Below are positions 10,343 through 21,864 of a stretch of 64,000 nucleotides of DNA, piece by piece. The position numbers and the translations under genes are program-made. The stretch spans positions 62,001 through 126,000 of the forward strand of contig JAFKAC010000072.1 of assembly GCA_025766275.1 (NCBI GenBank). The letters are read 5' to 3'. The notes beneath the pieces are model-generated. The model saw only the letters and a program-made list of their open reading frames with translations. It did not search any database and was not told where the DNA came from. Within the stretch, counting starts at the first letter, position 1, and every line of letters begins with the position of its first letter. The DNA comes from Lactarius indigo. Taxonomy: Eukaryota; Basidiomycota; Agaricomycetes; Russulales; Russulaceae.

Positions 10343-13300
10343 TCAATTCGCCTTGGTATTTATGCATTTTTGAAGGTAAAACTGTTTGAGCAGGTTGTCA
10401 GCGTGCATATCTTCATTTCTGACCCACTCGTTTTCTGATGATGGGAATCCCTTCCATTTGATCAGGTACTCTAGTTTGTGCCCTTTGTGCCATCGTACAT
10501 CCAAGATGGCTTCAACCTCCTGTTCTTCTTCACCATCTATCAGATCAGGTGGTGGTGGCATGAACACTGGTCCATATGCTTCAGTTTCATGGAATGGGAA
10601 TAGAAGGTCCACATGGAATATGTCGTGTACCTTCATAGTCTCCGGGAGTCACAGTTTATATGCCACTGGGGAGATTTTCTGTGTAATTGTGAAGGGACCA
10701 TATCGTTTTGGTGCTAGCTTCTTTGAGGGTGCTGTCACTTTGAGGTTGCGCCCGTCTAACCATACTCAATCGCCTTCCTGATAAGTGACATGGGGTTCTC
10801 TGGTTTTGTATCATTTTAGGATGGCTTGTGCAGCATGTAGACGTGCTTCCTGAACCTTGAGTAATCGATCCATTGCTGTCAGAGATTTGTTTTCTTCATC
10901 TGCTTCAATGTTTACCATGGGATTCATACCGAACAGGAGTTCATGAGGTGTTTGCTTGGTTACATCATGCGGCCAGGAGTTGTGCGCATATTCTGTGACT
11001 GGTAGGTATTGATCCCAATCATTTTGGCCTTGTTGTCTTACCCAATGTCACAGATGTTGTTCTATCCAGGCGTTCATCCTTTCTGTCTGTCTGTCTGTTC
11101 GCAGGTGAAAGGCGGTACTCAAGTTTTGTTGGATTCCCATTTGTTTGCAGATGGCTGTAGCGAAGGCACTAGTAAATCTGGGGTCCCGATCTGAGATAAT
11201 TCGTTTTGGGATTCTGAACCATGGGAATACGTGTCAGAGGTAAAGGGTCGCTATTCCTTCTCCTGTGATCTGTTTTGTGCACAGGATAAATTTTGTTGCT
11301 TTGCTACACCCTTGATCTACGATGGTGAGAATGGCGTTGTACTTCTCCGTTGCTGGTAGATCCGTTATCAGGTCTAGACTGATGTATTGAAAAGGTCCCT
11401 CCTCTGCCAGTACGTTTACATGTTGTAGGGGTGCCTTGCCCTGTGTTCTGCTTTTGTTCATTTGACATATTGGGCATCCTTTGACGTATTGTTCCATAAA
11501 TTCTTTTAATCCTTGTCCCATGTATTGTCGCTTTACCAGTGCCCAAGTGTTTGCTATTCCCGGGTGTCCTGCGATTGGGGTGTCGTGACACTTTTGTAGG
11601 GCTTCTCATCGTTCGTCATCTGTGGACAGTGTGATGAGTCGTGTAAAAAGATGATCTGGAAGAATGGTCACATTGTTGTTGATGGAATCTACCCCTCCAT
11701 CAAGGTCTGGACATCGTGAAAGTAGGTCAGCGACTGTATTGGAGTGGCCTGGAATGTGTTGGAGGGTGAAGTCGAATTCGAACAGGGTTTCCATCCAATG
11801 TGCCTGTCTTCCTGAAATTTTATGGGGTGCACGGAAGTATGACAGGTTATTGTGATCGGTGAGAACAGAGATGGGGTGTCTAGCTCCTAGAAGATGATGG
11901 CGCCAATGGCAGAATGCTTTTACAATAGCTAATAGTTCACGGTCATAGATGTCGTAATTTATTTCCACGGGGAGGAGGGAAGTGGAGAAAAATGCAACTG
12001 GGTGTGATTGGCCATCGTCTTGTGGTTGAGAAAGCGTAGCTCCAATGGCGAACTTGGACGTGTCTGTTTGAACTGTGAACGGTTTGTTGTAATCAATGGT
12101 GGCCAATACGGGTCGTGATGCAAATCGTTCTTTTAACAAAAGAAAGGCAGTCTGTTGGGCATCACCCCAGATGAAGGGGGCTCCTTTCTTTGTCAAGTCA
12201 TGAAGGGGGCATGCGATACGGGCATAGTCTGCAATAAACGGTTTATAGAAATTGCCAAACCCCAAGAAGGATCGAACCTCAGTGATGGAACACGGTATCG
12301 GCCAGTCAAGCAGTCCAGTCAGTTTAACCATGTCCATTTTGATACCTTCTCGTCCGATGATGACACCTAGGTATTCGATAGAAGGGCGGAGGAATTTACA
12401 TTTTTCTGGCTTAAGGAACAGGTTGTTTTCTTGAAGTATTCGAAGTACCTGTCTGATTCGTTCGAAGTGTTCTTCCCTTGTCCCTTTTGTTGTGACCAGA
12501 ATGTCATCCATGTAAACCTTTAGCCACCCTTGCATGACTTCATTTCGGAATAGATCGTCCATCATCATCTGGAAGGTGGCGGGGCTATTTGTCAAACCGA
12601 AGAACATGACCATTGGTTCAAACAGGCCTCGATTTGTTTTGAAGGCCACTTTCCATTGGTCGCTGTCTTTAATGCAAATATTGTTATAGCCCCATCTGAT
12701 GTCCATGGTTGTGTACCAGTCATTTCCAGGTGCGTGAGTCACGAGGTCAGTGATCAGCGGAAGGGGGTAGTGATTCTTTCTAGTCCAGGTGTTAAGCTGC
12801 TGATAGTCTTGGATGGGATGGAGTTTCCCATCCTTCTTTTTGACAAAGAAGAAAGGGGCGGCATATGGCAAATTAGAAGGGCGAATATATTGCTTCTCGA
12901 TATGTTCTTTTAAGAACTTATCTAATGCCGCTTGTTCATCTTGGGTTAGCGGATAAACCTTACAGTCTAAGGTTGTCAGAGCGTTTTCTAAGAGGTCGAT
13001 AGCATGATCCCATCATTTTGGTTCTGGGAATCGTTGGGCTTCCTGCTTGCTGAATACCTTCTCAAACTCGTGAAGTTCTTCTGGGACTAATTCCTTCCAG
13101 GACTTCTCAGTTTTGTCATGGGCGGCTTTGGCAAGTTTTTGAGAGTGCGTTGTTTTACAAATTCTCATGATAATTTCGTCGTCGTCGTCTAGATGTAGGG
13201 TTTTGAGGAACCATCGTTGGGGGTGTGCAAATATCGCAGGATTATTTTCTGGTTCTTCCCAATTCAATTTTACCAGGTTTGAGGCCATCCATGGGTAGCC

Positions 13301-13681
13301 TAGGATCATTTGGTCTGTCCCTAGATCAGCAATGTAAAATCAGTGTAGTCATCCAAGCATAATCCTGCTGATGTCGTGGTCTGTCCATAGGTCTAGATCA
13401 ACATAGTGGGTTACACTTCCACTTTTATTGATGGTTCCATCGACATTTCTGATAACTCATGGGTGTTGAAGGGTATGTGGGGTTAGTGCTAGTTTGTCGA
13501 CGAGTTTTTGAGTTATGAAGTTATGGGTTGCCCCAGTGTCCACCAGGGCTTCGACCATTTCGTATCTTTGTTTATAGGGAAACTTGATCTTCATTTTCAA
13601 GGCATTTATTTTTGGTACAAAGATACTATTACGGAGAAGAGCTTGGATCCAGGCCGAAGGACCAGAGCTTAGAGAAAATCT
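10343..13681 (-). pseudogene. G2 pol: protease, RT, RNase H, integrase, chromodomain
   Basis: The -1 frame opens at 13681. Motifs in order: protease ALVDTGATHNFI near 13540 and MILGYPW; RT KKDGKLHPIQDYQQLN, MDIRWGYNNI, VMFFGLTNSPATFQMMM, VYMDDILVTTKG; RNase H INYDIYDRELLAIVKAF and AIGATL; integrase HDTPIAGHPGI with GCPIC, then SLDLITDLP, ISDRDPRF and WIEQHL (DDE); and a C-terminal chromodomain EYLIKWKGFPSSENEW. Only TGA interrupts pol, ten times: near 13456, 13341, 13332, at 13013, 11606 and 11234, and near 11053, 10815, 10769 and 10645. Arg is the family residue at most of these. I see no frameshift within pol. Confidence 0.93.
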
Positions 13682-15381
13682 GCGCCGCGAGCTGCAAGTA
13701 TCTGGGCCAGGTTGTCTTGTTGTTTGGTCGTAAGTTTCAGGGAAAACTCTGCGAGTTGTTCTAACACTTCGCGTGTGACAACCGTGTCCTTGTTGATGGG
13801 TGCCAGGTTGTTTGATGCAGGGTTCGATTGAACAATTGGAGTGTTTTATGCGACCGGTGATGAGGAAGTGATGGCGATGTGGGGCTTGCGATCAGGGCAG
13901 TTGCGACTGAGATGTCCCTGTTTGCCGCAGTTGTAACAGCGGCCTTCAGTTCGGTACTTCTGTTTCTCATCTTCAGTAGTGGCCTTGCGAATGGCATCGA
14001 CATCCATTGCGTCGGGGTTGTTGCATGGTGTATGATATTGTTGTTGTTTGCCATGACTGCTATTGGTTGTCCATTTCTGTGAAAAAACATTCTGACTGGG
14101 GTGGCGACCAGTATTTTGCGGGAACAGGTTGAACTCTTTGATGGCTTGTTTCTTGAGCCAATTGCGGTGGCGCTTCTGCGCACTTTGAATCCACTGTGCG
14201 AAGTTATCCAGACTATCATGATCAATACATGCACCAGCGAGAGCAGGGTGTAGGCCTTGCGCGAACATGCACAGTACATTGGGTTCATCAGCGTCCATGC
14301 CAGTGCAATCTGCGAGATCTTGAAATTCCGAGACGTAGTCATCAAGGTTACCATCCTTCATGCATAGTTTGAGGAGTGCTTGCTGGGCTCGTTCCGCATC
14401 GGACATGTCAGTGAAGGCATCTTTGAATTCACACAGGATGAGTTGCCAGACATCATGGCTGAACAGGACTGTTTTCGTGCCTGCATCGATTTGAGCGAGC
14501 CAGTCCGTTGCGCGAGTAACCCATTTCTTGGCTCCTCCTTCACATAGGTTAAGGAATAACATCGCACGCTTGTAAGGGTCCTTGATGATTGAAGCGTCTT
14601 TGTTCATGAAGCAATAGTATTAAAATTCGCCTAGAAAACAACGCGTATCTGATCGTTTACTGGAAAAGGCGTGAGGGGCCGTTCCCTCGAGTCGTTCTCC
14701 TCAAATTGACTTGAGAATCTTTTCAAAATTGCATTCGTCAGTGGTAAGTCCTTCATTATCGCTGTCGTCCCCGCCTCCATCATCTGGAGCTTTTCCAGAG
14801 GTGTCTCCTGGTGTGATGGTGGTGCGTTGGGATGGCGGTGTTCTGTCGTCATCCTTTTGTTTGCCTTTGTTGGTTATTTTGTTGCTACGGTCGAAGTTGA
14901 GATCGGTGCCGGTGATAATTTCGGAATGAGTACTCGGAGGTCAGGATGCATAAGCCACTTCTTGAGATGATGTGGCATGTTGAGCAAATTGAGTCGGGAC
15001 TGGAGCGACAATTGTTGATTCGGCGGTTGTTTGGAGAATCGTCTGGGCCTTAAGTTCATCGACATTCATATTGGCCCAAGGAGCGTGTACTAGTCCTAGG
15101 TTTGCTGCTGCTACTCAGACAGCATAGTGTTGTTTTGAGTTTGGGTCATATTGGAGTTCAAACCAAACTCCACAGTAATTTTCAACGGCCTTTTTGACGC
15201 AGCGAAAGAGGGTGTAATAGCCTGCCCAGGGGGCCTGGCTATCACCTTTCTGAAGATACTCGACATTAGTTCTCAATGGGTCATCAGCCAGAGCGATGTT
15301 GTCAGTAGTTCAGGGTTTCAGTTGGAAAGGTAAGGAGATTATTCCTCCTCCATCGCCGTCTGTGAAAGTGGATCTAGACAT
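13669..15381 (-). pseudogene. G2 gag with CCHC zinc knuckle
   Basis: The frame runs from ATG at 15381 (MSRSTFTDGDGGG) to TAA at 13669-13671, about 570 codons. It contains capsid-like sequence (AMLFLNLCEGGAKKWV), PDAMDVDAIR typical before chromovirus knuckles, and the knuckle CYNCGKQGHLSRNC. It ends AARGADFL. Four TGA stops lie upstream of 14607 and TAA occurs near 14617 and at 13846. The TAAs fit CAA to TAA. Confidence 0.85.
13675..13681 (-). promoter_or_regulatory. Candidate -1 frameshift site AGATTTT (G2)
   Basis: On the minus strand, gag reads GCA GAT TTT CTC TAA and pol continues in the -1 frame (AGA TTT TCT AAG) into SSGPSAWIQALL and the protease. The heptamer is one sense codon from the gag stop. 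Position matches G1, G3 and G4. Confidence 0.6.
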
Positions 15382-15423
15382 AGCAAAATGGTTGTATTCG
15401 TTCGGGGAATCGAGTTCGTGGAA

Positions 15424-15436
15424 AAGCTCGACTTAA
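15424..15436 (-). promoter_or_regulatory. Primer-binding site, self-priming type (G2)
   Basis: The internal region begins TTAAGTCGAGCTTTTCC on the minus strand. AAGTCGAGCTT is exactly complementary over 11 nt to the LTR sequence at 15629-15639, which sits about 35-45 nt downstream of a TACTTAAGG box on the minus strand. Confidence 0.6.
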
Positions 15437-15824
15437 TGTTACGTGCAGTAAGGTGTATCGTTCAGATTTGAGTCTGAGATCGAATTGGAGTTCAGGTTAT
15501 GCCAACAAACAGATGGCGGAGTGATAATGCACAAGATGAGAGGGAGTCGTGAGTCAACGACGAGCGATCGTTCAGGTTCGTGAAGCCAAAAGATGTTTAT
15601 ACGAGAGAGTACTGCAGTTGAATACAGTAAGTCGAGCTTAGAGCTCTTAGTACATGGAAACCTGTCCTTAAGTACTACTGGTAGAAGTCATATGGAAGCT
15701 ACAAGAATGCCCTTCGAATCATACAGAAGGTGTGAGTCAACAGGTTGGAAGGACGTTTAAGAAGTGTTGAGAACGATCGAGAAGGAGTAAGAAAAGATGA
15801 GGGGTAAAAGTACGTAGTGTAACA
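15437..15824 (-). repeat. LTR-D, 5' LTR of G2 (388 bp)
   Basis: TGTTACGTGCAG to GTAGTGTAACA in plus-strand reading, followed by the AGTAG target duplication. It retains CpGs at several places where the 3' LTR has TG or CA, and the reverse at others. Confidence 0.95.
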
Positions 15825-15985
15825 AGTAGTCCATATGATGTCATTGTACAGTGATGTCATAGATAAGCTAAGAAGTCTGAGATTGTACCGATCATATAAT
15901 CTAATCTACAGGTCCAATATATCTTATCTTAAGCAGTCTATATCTCCAAGTCCTTTTGAGCCACTAAGTGCACATGAGTCACTTA
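15825..15985 (+). repeat. Repeat R-C, continuation of the split unit
   Basis: Continues the R-C unit broken at 8235 (TCCATATGATGTCATTGTAC... to CTTATCAACA). The sequence across 8235 and 15825 matches the intact unit near 7960, confirming two nested insertions. Confidence 0.8.
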
Positions 15986-17747
15986 TCAACATCTATGACA
16001 GGGAGTTACTGGCTATTGTCAAAGCCCTATGAACATGGTGCACATACCTTGTAGGGTCCCCCATCTCATTACCATTCACACTGACCATGCCAACTTTCAA
16101 TACTGGAAGGAACCCTGAAAAATCAGCTGACAAGTTGCCTGAGAATTTCAAGAACTCTCAGAATATAACTTTGTACTCAAACACATCCCTGGAACAAAGA
16201 ATACACAAGTGGACTCTTTGTCCAGACATTCTGATTATGATGATGGCACCACAGATAATGACCATGTTACAGTACTACCAGACAACATATTCCTAAAAGT
16301 CACTCAAACGTCCATGCACAATATGGACATATGGTGCCAAATTGCACAAAACATGGATGAATCAACACTACTCCCATGGATAGAACCCCATAACCTAAAA
16401 AAGCATGACAGGTTATGGTGGAAGAAGGACACCCTTGTTGTTGTGGGAAACAATGACCTCAAATGGGGGGTAATCACCTTTTTCCATGACACACCAAGCA
16501 TGGGACACCCTAGAATTGCAAATACTTTGGAACTAGTATGACACAATTTCTGGTGGCCAAACATGCAGAAAGACATAGAGGCCTATGTCAAGGGATGTGC
16601 CATATGCCAAAGTAACAAAATCAATCCACATCAACAAAAGCTGTACTTGTTCCCTATCATGACCAACCCCTCCACAGAACCCTTCAAAGTGGTATCCATG
16701 GATTTTATTGTCAAACTCCCCAGTTCCTATGGATTCAACTCCATCCTCACAATCACTGATCACAACTGTTCAAAAGCAGCCATATTCATCCCCTGCAACA
16801 AAACAATCACATCAGAAGGAGTAGCAGAACTATATCTCCAATATGTATATCCCCATTACAGACTACCATGAAAGATCATATCTGATTGAGACCCCAGATT
16901 TGCATCAACATTCATGTGACAACTATGTTCCACACTGGGAATACAACAAAACATATCATCCATGTATCACCCCCAAACCGATGGACAATTGGAGTGTACC
17001 AATCAATGACTTGAGCAATATTTACAACACTGGTGCAACACGAAACAGGACAACTGGGCAAAGATCTTACCCATGGCACAATTCATGCATAATTCCTGGA
17101 TGAACACCACCACCAAACACTCCCTGTTCTCACTCCTTATGGGATGGGAACCATGCACCACATGGAACCCCAAACCATCAAGTTGCCCAGTGGTAGACCA
17201 ACAATTGGATGAGATGCTAATCAACAGACAACATGCCCAAGATAGCATAAAGCATGCACAACATCTTATGGTGCAACAAGGAAGAATGAACTTCATACCC
17301 TATAGACAAGGAGACCACATATGGCTAGAAGGGACCAATCTCTGCACCTTCTACCCTATAAACAAACTAGCCCCAAAAAGATATGGGCCATTCAAGATAA
17401 TGAGGGTTCTATCAGACATTTCATATGAACTGGAACTCCCTGTATCATGGAAGATCCACCCCATATTCCATGCTAACCTTCTCACACTGTATAAGGAAAT
17501 GGAGATGCATGGGACAAACTTCACTCAACCTCCACCTGACCTTATCAATGGAGAAGAGGAGTATGAAGTGGAGTGAATCAAAGATGCCCAGGAATGAGGG
17601 CAAGGGCACAAGCTTCACTTCCTCATAAAGTGGAAGGGATTCCCCACAAGTGACAATATGCAGGAACCTGTGACCAACATGACCCATGCCAAAGACACAA
17701 TCAGAGATTATTATCAATCATACCCATCCACCATAGGGGCTGGATGA
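15986..17747 (+). pseudogene. G1b pol fragment: RNase H end, integrase, chromodomain
   Basis: Opens with IYDRELLAIVKAL and RNase H sequence through HIPGTKNTQ, then the integrase zinc region (GHPRIAN, GCAICQ), SMDFIVKLP, a DPRF box, IQQNISSMYHPQTDG and a C-terminal chromodomain HFLIKWKGFPTSDN. TGA stops lie at about 16030, 16152, 16539, 16869, 16888 (ISD-stop-DPRF, where Arg is nearly invariant), 16917, 17008, 17574 and 17595. It ends with TGA at 17745-17747, 50 nt before ORF3. Confidence 0.88.
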
Positions 17748-17797
17748 AAGATATAAAATAAACAACCTAGAATCCACAACAACAGCATTCACATACC

Positions 17798-19879
17798 ATG
17801 ACAACCACCCCAGTTTCTGACACCACTGCAGTCAACACCCTCAATGTGGACCCCCATCTGGCTGCCTTCCTTGCCAGAGAAACAATCACCGTCACCAATC
17901 TCTCCTTCACCATTCCTGGCATCCTGTGCCTCTCACCACCACCACCAGCATCCAACTCCCCTCAATCCACCATCACTATCGATCTGGTACCCATCGTACC
18001 CTGGAGCCCCAAACAAGAACCTGGAGAACTCACCCCCTCCATGCTGGAGGAAGGCCAGTACTCACCAACTCCCCCTCCTAATCAGAACCCAACACCACTG
18101 CCTGACAAACCCATATCCTCCCCACCATCATCAAAACACTCTACTCCACCACCACCACTTGAACCATTCACCCCTGTCCACATACACTCCCCTATTGACT
18201 ACAATTGCCCCAATATTCCAGAAGTGGAGACTGACAATCCAGGAGCCCCCTTCTTCCTGAATGCCCCAGGATCACCCAAGTACTACCCATTGTAAATCCT
18301 GCAGCCTGGTGGTGGATTCCAGATTGCAAAGTACATTTACTATCACAAGGGATTCACCAAGGTTGTGGGGACAGTGAGGAAAGGGGAGCCCTGCTATGGT
18401 GAGACAGTCTACCTGTCAACTCTATGCCCTAGTGTCTCTGCCCCCCCCCCCCCTTCTCTGCTGAACAACTTCAATTCTTTGACCCAAACAACATCTGCAC
18501 ATGTGCCCTTGACAAAACCCTAGTTGAGCTCAACATGCCACAACTTATGGCTGAAGCCACATGATTTTGCACAGGGCTTGCTGCAATGAAGGAGCTGGAC
18601 CAGAGGCACAAAGAACTAGAGGACATGGCCCAAAAACTCAGGTCTGAGCAACTCACTGTGGACATGATGCTAGCAGGGACTAAGTGATGCCTCCAGTATG
18701 CCAGAGCACTTACTCTCATTGCCAACAAATACACACAACTCAATGCCCTCCCAGCTCTGCAACAGTTCTCCTGCTACACTATCCCCTTCTCTCCTTGACA
18801 TGGAGGACCAGTGGAGTTCCCCCAACTCCATGAAAGACCCCATAGATGGCAATGTTGTTATGATCTGACGCTTCAGACCTCAGTCACAGTATGTTTCTAC
18901 CTTGCTTTCCCCTTTTGTACTATACCTTGTCACCAAAGGAGCTACTGCTACTAGTGGTGCTGTTTCCTTTGATCTGAATATCTCCTTGTTCCATTTGGTC
19001 TCTTTGATATTGTGTGGACTTGTGTTCATGTTGTTTGGAACCTCGTTCTATATAAACCTGTACCATAGACCATAGAAAGCCAGACTTGGCTTCGTTTGCA
19101 ATCTAGCAACCTTGCCTTCATACCTTGGTGTGACCTCGCTCTATTCCCCTCTTCTTGTGCATCCCCTATCTCAGTCCTTAACCAGGACACTCTGAAGTCT
19201 TTGCAGTTGAACTATATCAACATGTCACACCTGTTATACTCTGTGCACTAGCAAGATCAAGTGTAGAGAAGTGTTAGACACTTCAGATGAGAAGTCTACA
19301 TTACAGAGTAGTGCTGCACCTTGTGCCACACTTTTGCCACTCATATTTCATAGTAATAAGACAACAGATGTCTTCACTTAATACTTGTGTGATTCAGAAC
19401 CTCCAGAACCCACACCCCTGCTAGGGCATAACAAATGTTACCATTGCAATAGCCCCCACCACCTTGTATGTGACTGCCCCACAAGGCCTCAACTGGGATG
19501 TCAACATTGACAAAGTCAAGAGCATCAGTCACATCAATGCATCTTTTGACAAGCTGACATGGTTATGGAAGTCATCACCACACAGCAAGCAGAGGAGCAT
19601 ATACGACAGGCAGCCTCCCCCACAGAAACAACATCCTTCACAGTACCCTCTCCACCAACTGTCATAGCTAACACTCAGGGACAGTGGTGTGGACAATGCT
19701 TCCACTCCAACACTAATCACAACAAGATTCACTGCCCTCAGTATGAGATGTGCCACAAATGTGGAGTGTGCAGACCCTTCCTCTTCCTATGCACCCACTT
19801 CTGCCCCCAAGATGTATTAGAGTGACCAGAGAACAACCTGGATGCTGACATCTATGACTTGATTGACCCTGAGTCCTGA
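17798..19879 (+). pseudogene. G1b ORF3, split by LTR-E
   Basis: ATG at 17798 (MTTTPVSDTTAVNTLNVDP), then a Pro/Ser-rich region to TAA at 18295, then further open segments including a coiled-coil-like stretch near 18585 (MKELDQRHKELEDMAQKL). LTR-E interrupts it at 18855. After the LTR the reading resumes (IAIAPTTLYVTAPQG) and a frame change near 19550 leads to the Cys/His cluster WCGQCFHSNTNHNKIHCPQY then EMCHKCG and THFCPQDV, ending IDPES TGA. The cluster and the ending are conserved in the 35.4-kb copy. TAA at 18295 and TGA at 19823 mean the protein is not made whole. Confidence 0.75.
18856..19433 (+). mobile_element. Solo LTR-E (578 bp), target duplication AATGT
   Basis: TGTTATGATCTGACG to CTAGGGCATAACA, flanked by AATGT at 18851-18855 and 19434-19438. 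Joining the flanks restores the ORF3 reading (GATGGCAATGTTACC). The end of a related LTR in reverse orientation is at 59496. Confidence 0.93.
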
Positions 19880-20623
19880 AGATAAGGTGTCTTCAAGCCT
19901 GGACAGGGGGCAATGTTACAAATTCTTTACTTGGACTCATTCTTTCCTTTACTTACCATCCCATTCCCAACACTCTACAAGCCCTGTACGACTACACAGA
20001 CTATACTTTTTATTGGTTCCTATTGCACACCCTGCTTATTGACGATCTCTTTTGATAAAGCTTGACATGTGCTAGTTTCTGCATTACTCTCAATCACGCA
20101 CAAGTCTGCATGATTTGCCTTTGTTCTTAGTATGACTTGCCTTTGTTCCCTTTATGTACTTCCCTTAGTTCTCCTTTGAGGTTGTGACACTATCTGTTTG
20201 TATGGTACATACACCTCGTCAACTATTTAAGCATAGGTCTACCTAGCTTGTTGTTGAAGCGCAGAACTAACAAGCAAGAGATAAGCTTGAACAGCTAGAG
20301 ACAGACAAGTTACTTCAGAGGTAGAAGGAACTCTAATACCATTACTACACACCTAGAGACAGACAAGTTCTATAGAACGTCTTATGAGTAAAAGGTGAAG
20401 AGGTAAGGTAAAGAAGGGAACTTACACTTCAGAGGTAGAAGGAACTCTGAAGTGTAGAGGCGAAAACAGCAGTCCTTATATACAGGACGCTTAGCTAATA
20501 ATGGTCTGTGCGCATTGGTGACCCAAACACAATACAGGTGGTCTGTGCACCAGAGGGAGAAATGCCATTGGATGGCAGAATACAATAGCTGCCTTAAACA
20601 GGCAAGTCCGGTATCTTGATAAT

Positions 20624-20790
20624 TAGTGTTGCCGTGGCTCAGCTCAAATCGGCTGAGCCAGCCAAGCTGAGCTGTTTTGAGCCGAGCCAAGCTGACACAT
20701 CGGCTCATGACCAAAATTGGCTCAGCTCGGCTCATGAGCTGGCTGAGCTGGGCTGAGCCAGGCTCGATTGGGAATGATTAGATTGGGCAG
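20624..20790 (+). repeat. hAT left end: inverted and subterminal GCTGAGC repeats
   Basis: After the terminal inverted repeat, GCTGAGC, GAGCC and GGCTCAGCT recur many times in both orientations. The right end (24425-24559) has the same dense motif. Such subterminal repeats are transposase binding sites in known hAT elements; that role here is inferred. Confidence 0.75.
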
Positions 20791-21079
20791 GGCTTGCCTG
20801 GCTTGTGAGTACACGTGAGTGGGCGAGAACAGTTTCTGTCTGGCTGAGCCAGGAATGAGCTGGCCAAAAATGGAAATATATTTGCTCAATATGCGTGTCC
20901 ACTGTCCGCTGAGGCTCTCAGAAGAAAACTGGGTAGGTTCTCTTTCTTGGCGTCTCCTCAGATGACCTTGCACAAACTCTGACAAAAAATAAAATAAAAC
21001 ATATGTATTGAAGTAGACTACATAGTACAGAGAATATATTTTATGTCTATCTACTGCCTGGGGAATCGAAACTGCCTCA

Positions 21080-21470
21080 CCATCGTCATCGCGATCATCG
21101 TTGCGGTCGCCGCAGTCGTGGTGGTGGTTGCCATGGTGGTCACGGTCGCTGCAGTGGTGGTGGTGGTGGTCGCGGTCGTCGTTGCGGTCGCCATGGTCGT
21201 GGTGGTGGCCGCCGTGGTGGTCATGGTCGTGGTCATGGTCGTGGTGGCTGCGGTCGTGGTCGCGGTTGTCACGGTCACCGCGGTGGTGGTGGTGGTCACC
21301 ATGGTGGTTGCCGTGGTCGCTGTGATGGTTGTGGTTGCCGCGGTCATGGTTGCAGTCGCTGTCGTGGTGGTCGTCGCCATGGTTGTCGCAGTCGCCGCCG
21401 TGGTGGTCGTGGTTGCAGCTTTGGTTGTGGTGATGGTGGTCGCGGTTGTCGCACCACGGGGCTGGCACCA
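21080..21470 (+). repeat. GTGGTGGTCGCGGTCGC-type minisatellite inside hAT
   Basis: Runs of GGTGGT, GGTCGC and CATGGT form an array without a fixed unit. All frames are open for long distances: the minus strand would encode His/Asp-rich and the plus strand Val-rich sequence. I regard these as repeat artefacts. Confidence 0.7.
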
Positions 21471-21864
21471 TCACGCCGTGGCTGCCTTGGGGGCTTGGGG
21501 GTTCGGGGTGACATTGTCGCAGGGCAGGTCTTGCCGCTGCCTTGTTACCTGTGAGGGCGCGCGTGTGGGCGAGTCAGTGAGCCACAAAAAAAAGAAATAC
21601 ATACCTGATAGCCAAGAGAGAGGGTGGGTCGCAGACCCGTGCCAGTGGTTTGTGCTCGTGCTGGCGAGCACAAATGTGAGTTACGCAATGCAATGGCAAG
21701 GAATTTTCGCAGCCACCGCATGTATGACGCGCATTCCCACGCTCTTGTCTCAGCTCCTGCTGTCTGCTACTGTCTCATCTCTCCTCATCTCTGCCTGATC
21801 TCAGCTGATCTACTTCAGCTTGCTTCTTTTATTTTTTTTTGTACTACTCTTGGCTACATCTACT

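Larger units (their letters stand above)
8781..15824 (-). mobile_element. Complete Ty3/Gypsy chromovirus G2 (7.04 kb)
   Basis: Two 388-bp LTRs flank the element and AGTAG is duplicated at 8776-8780 and 15825-15829. Minus-strand order: 5' LTR, self-priming site, gag, -1 frameshift, pol (protease, RT, RNase H, integrase, chromodomain), a separate ORF3, polypurine tract, 3' LTR. The reading frames are essentially free of indels but hold about 14 TGA and two TAA stops. Most LTR-LTR differences I can see are CG versus TG or CA. It is structurally complete but cannot be autonomous as it stands. Confidence 0.95.

Noticed and set aside
21100..21470. CRISPR-like or clustered repeat array
   Set aside because: No constant repeat with unique spacers; a eukaryotic minisatellite.
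20722..21474. Long His/Asp-rich minus-strand frame and Val-rich plus-strand frame
   Set aside because: Both come from the GGTGGT/GGTCGC array inside the hAT; all phases are open and no motif is present.
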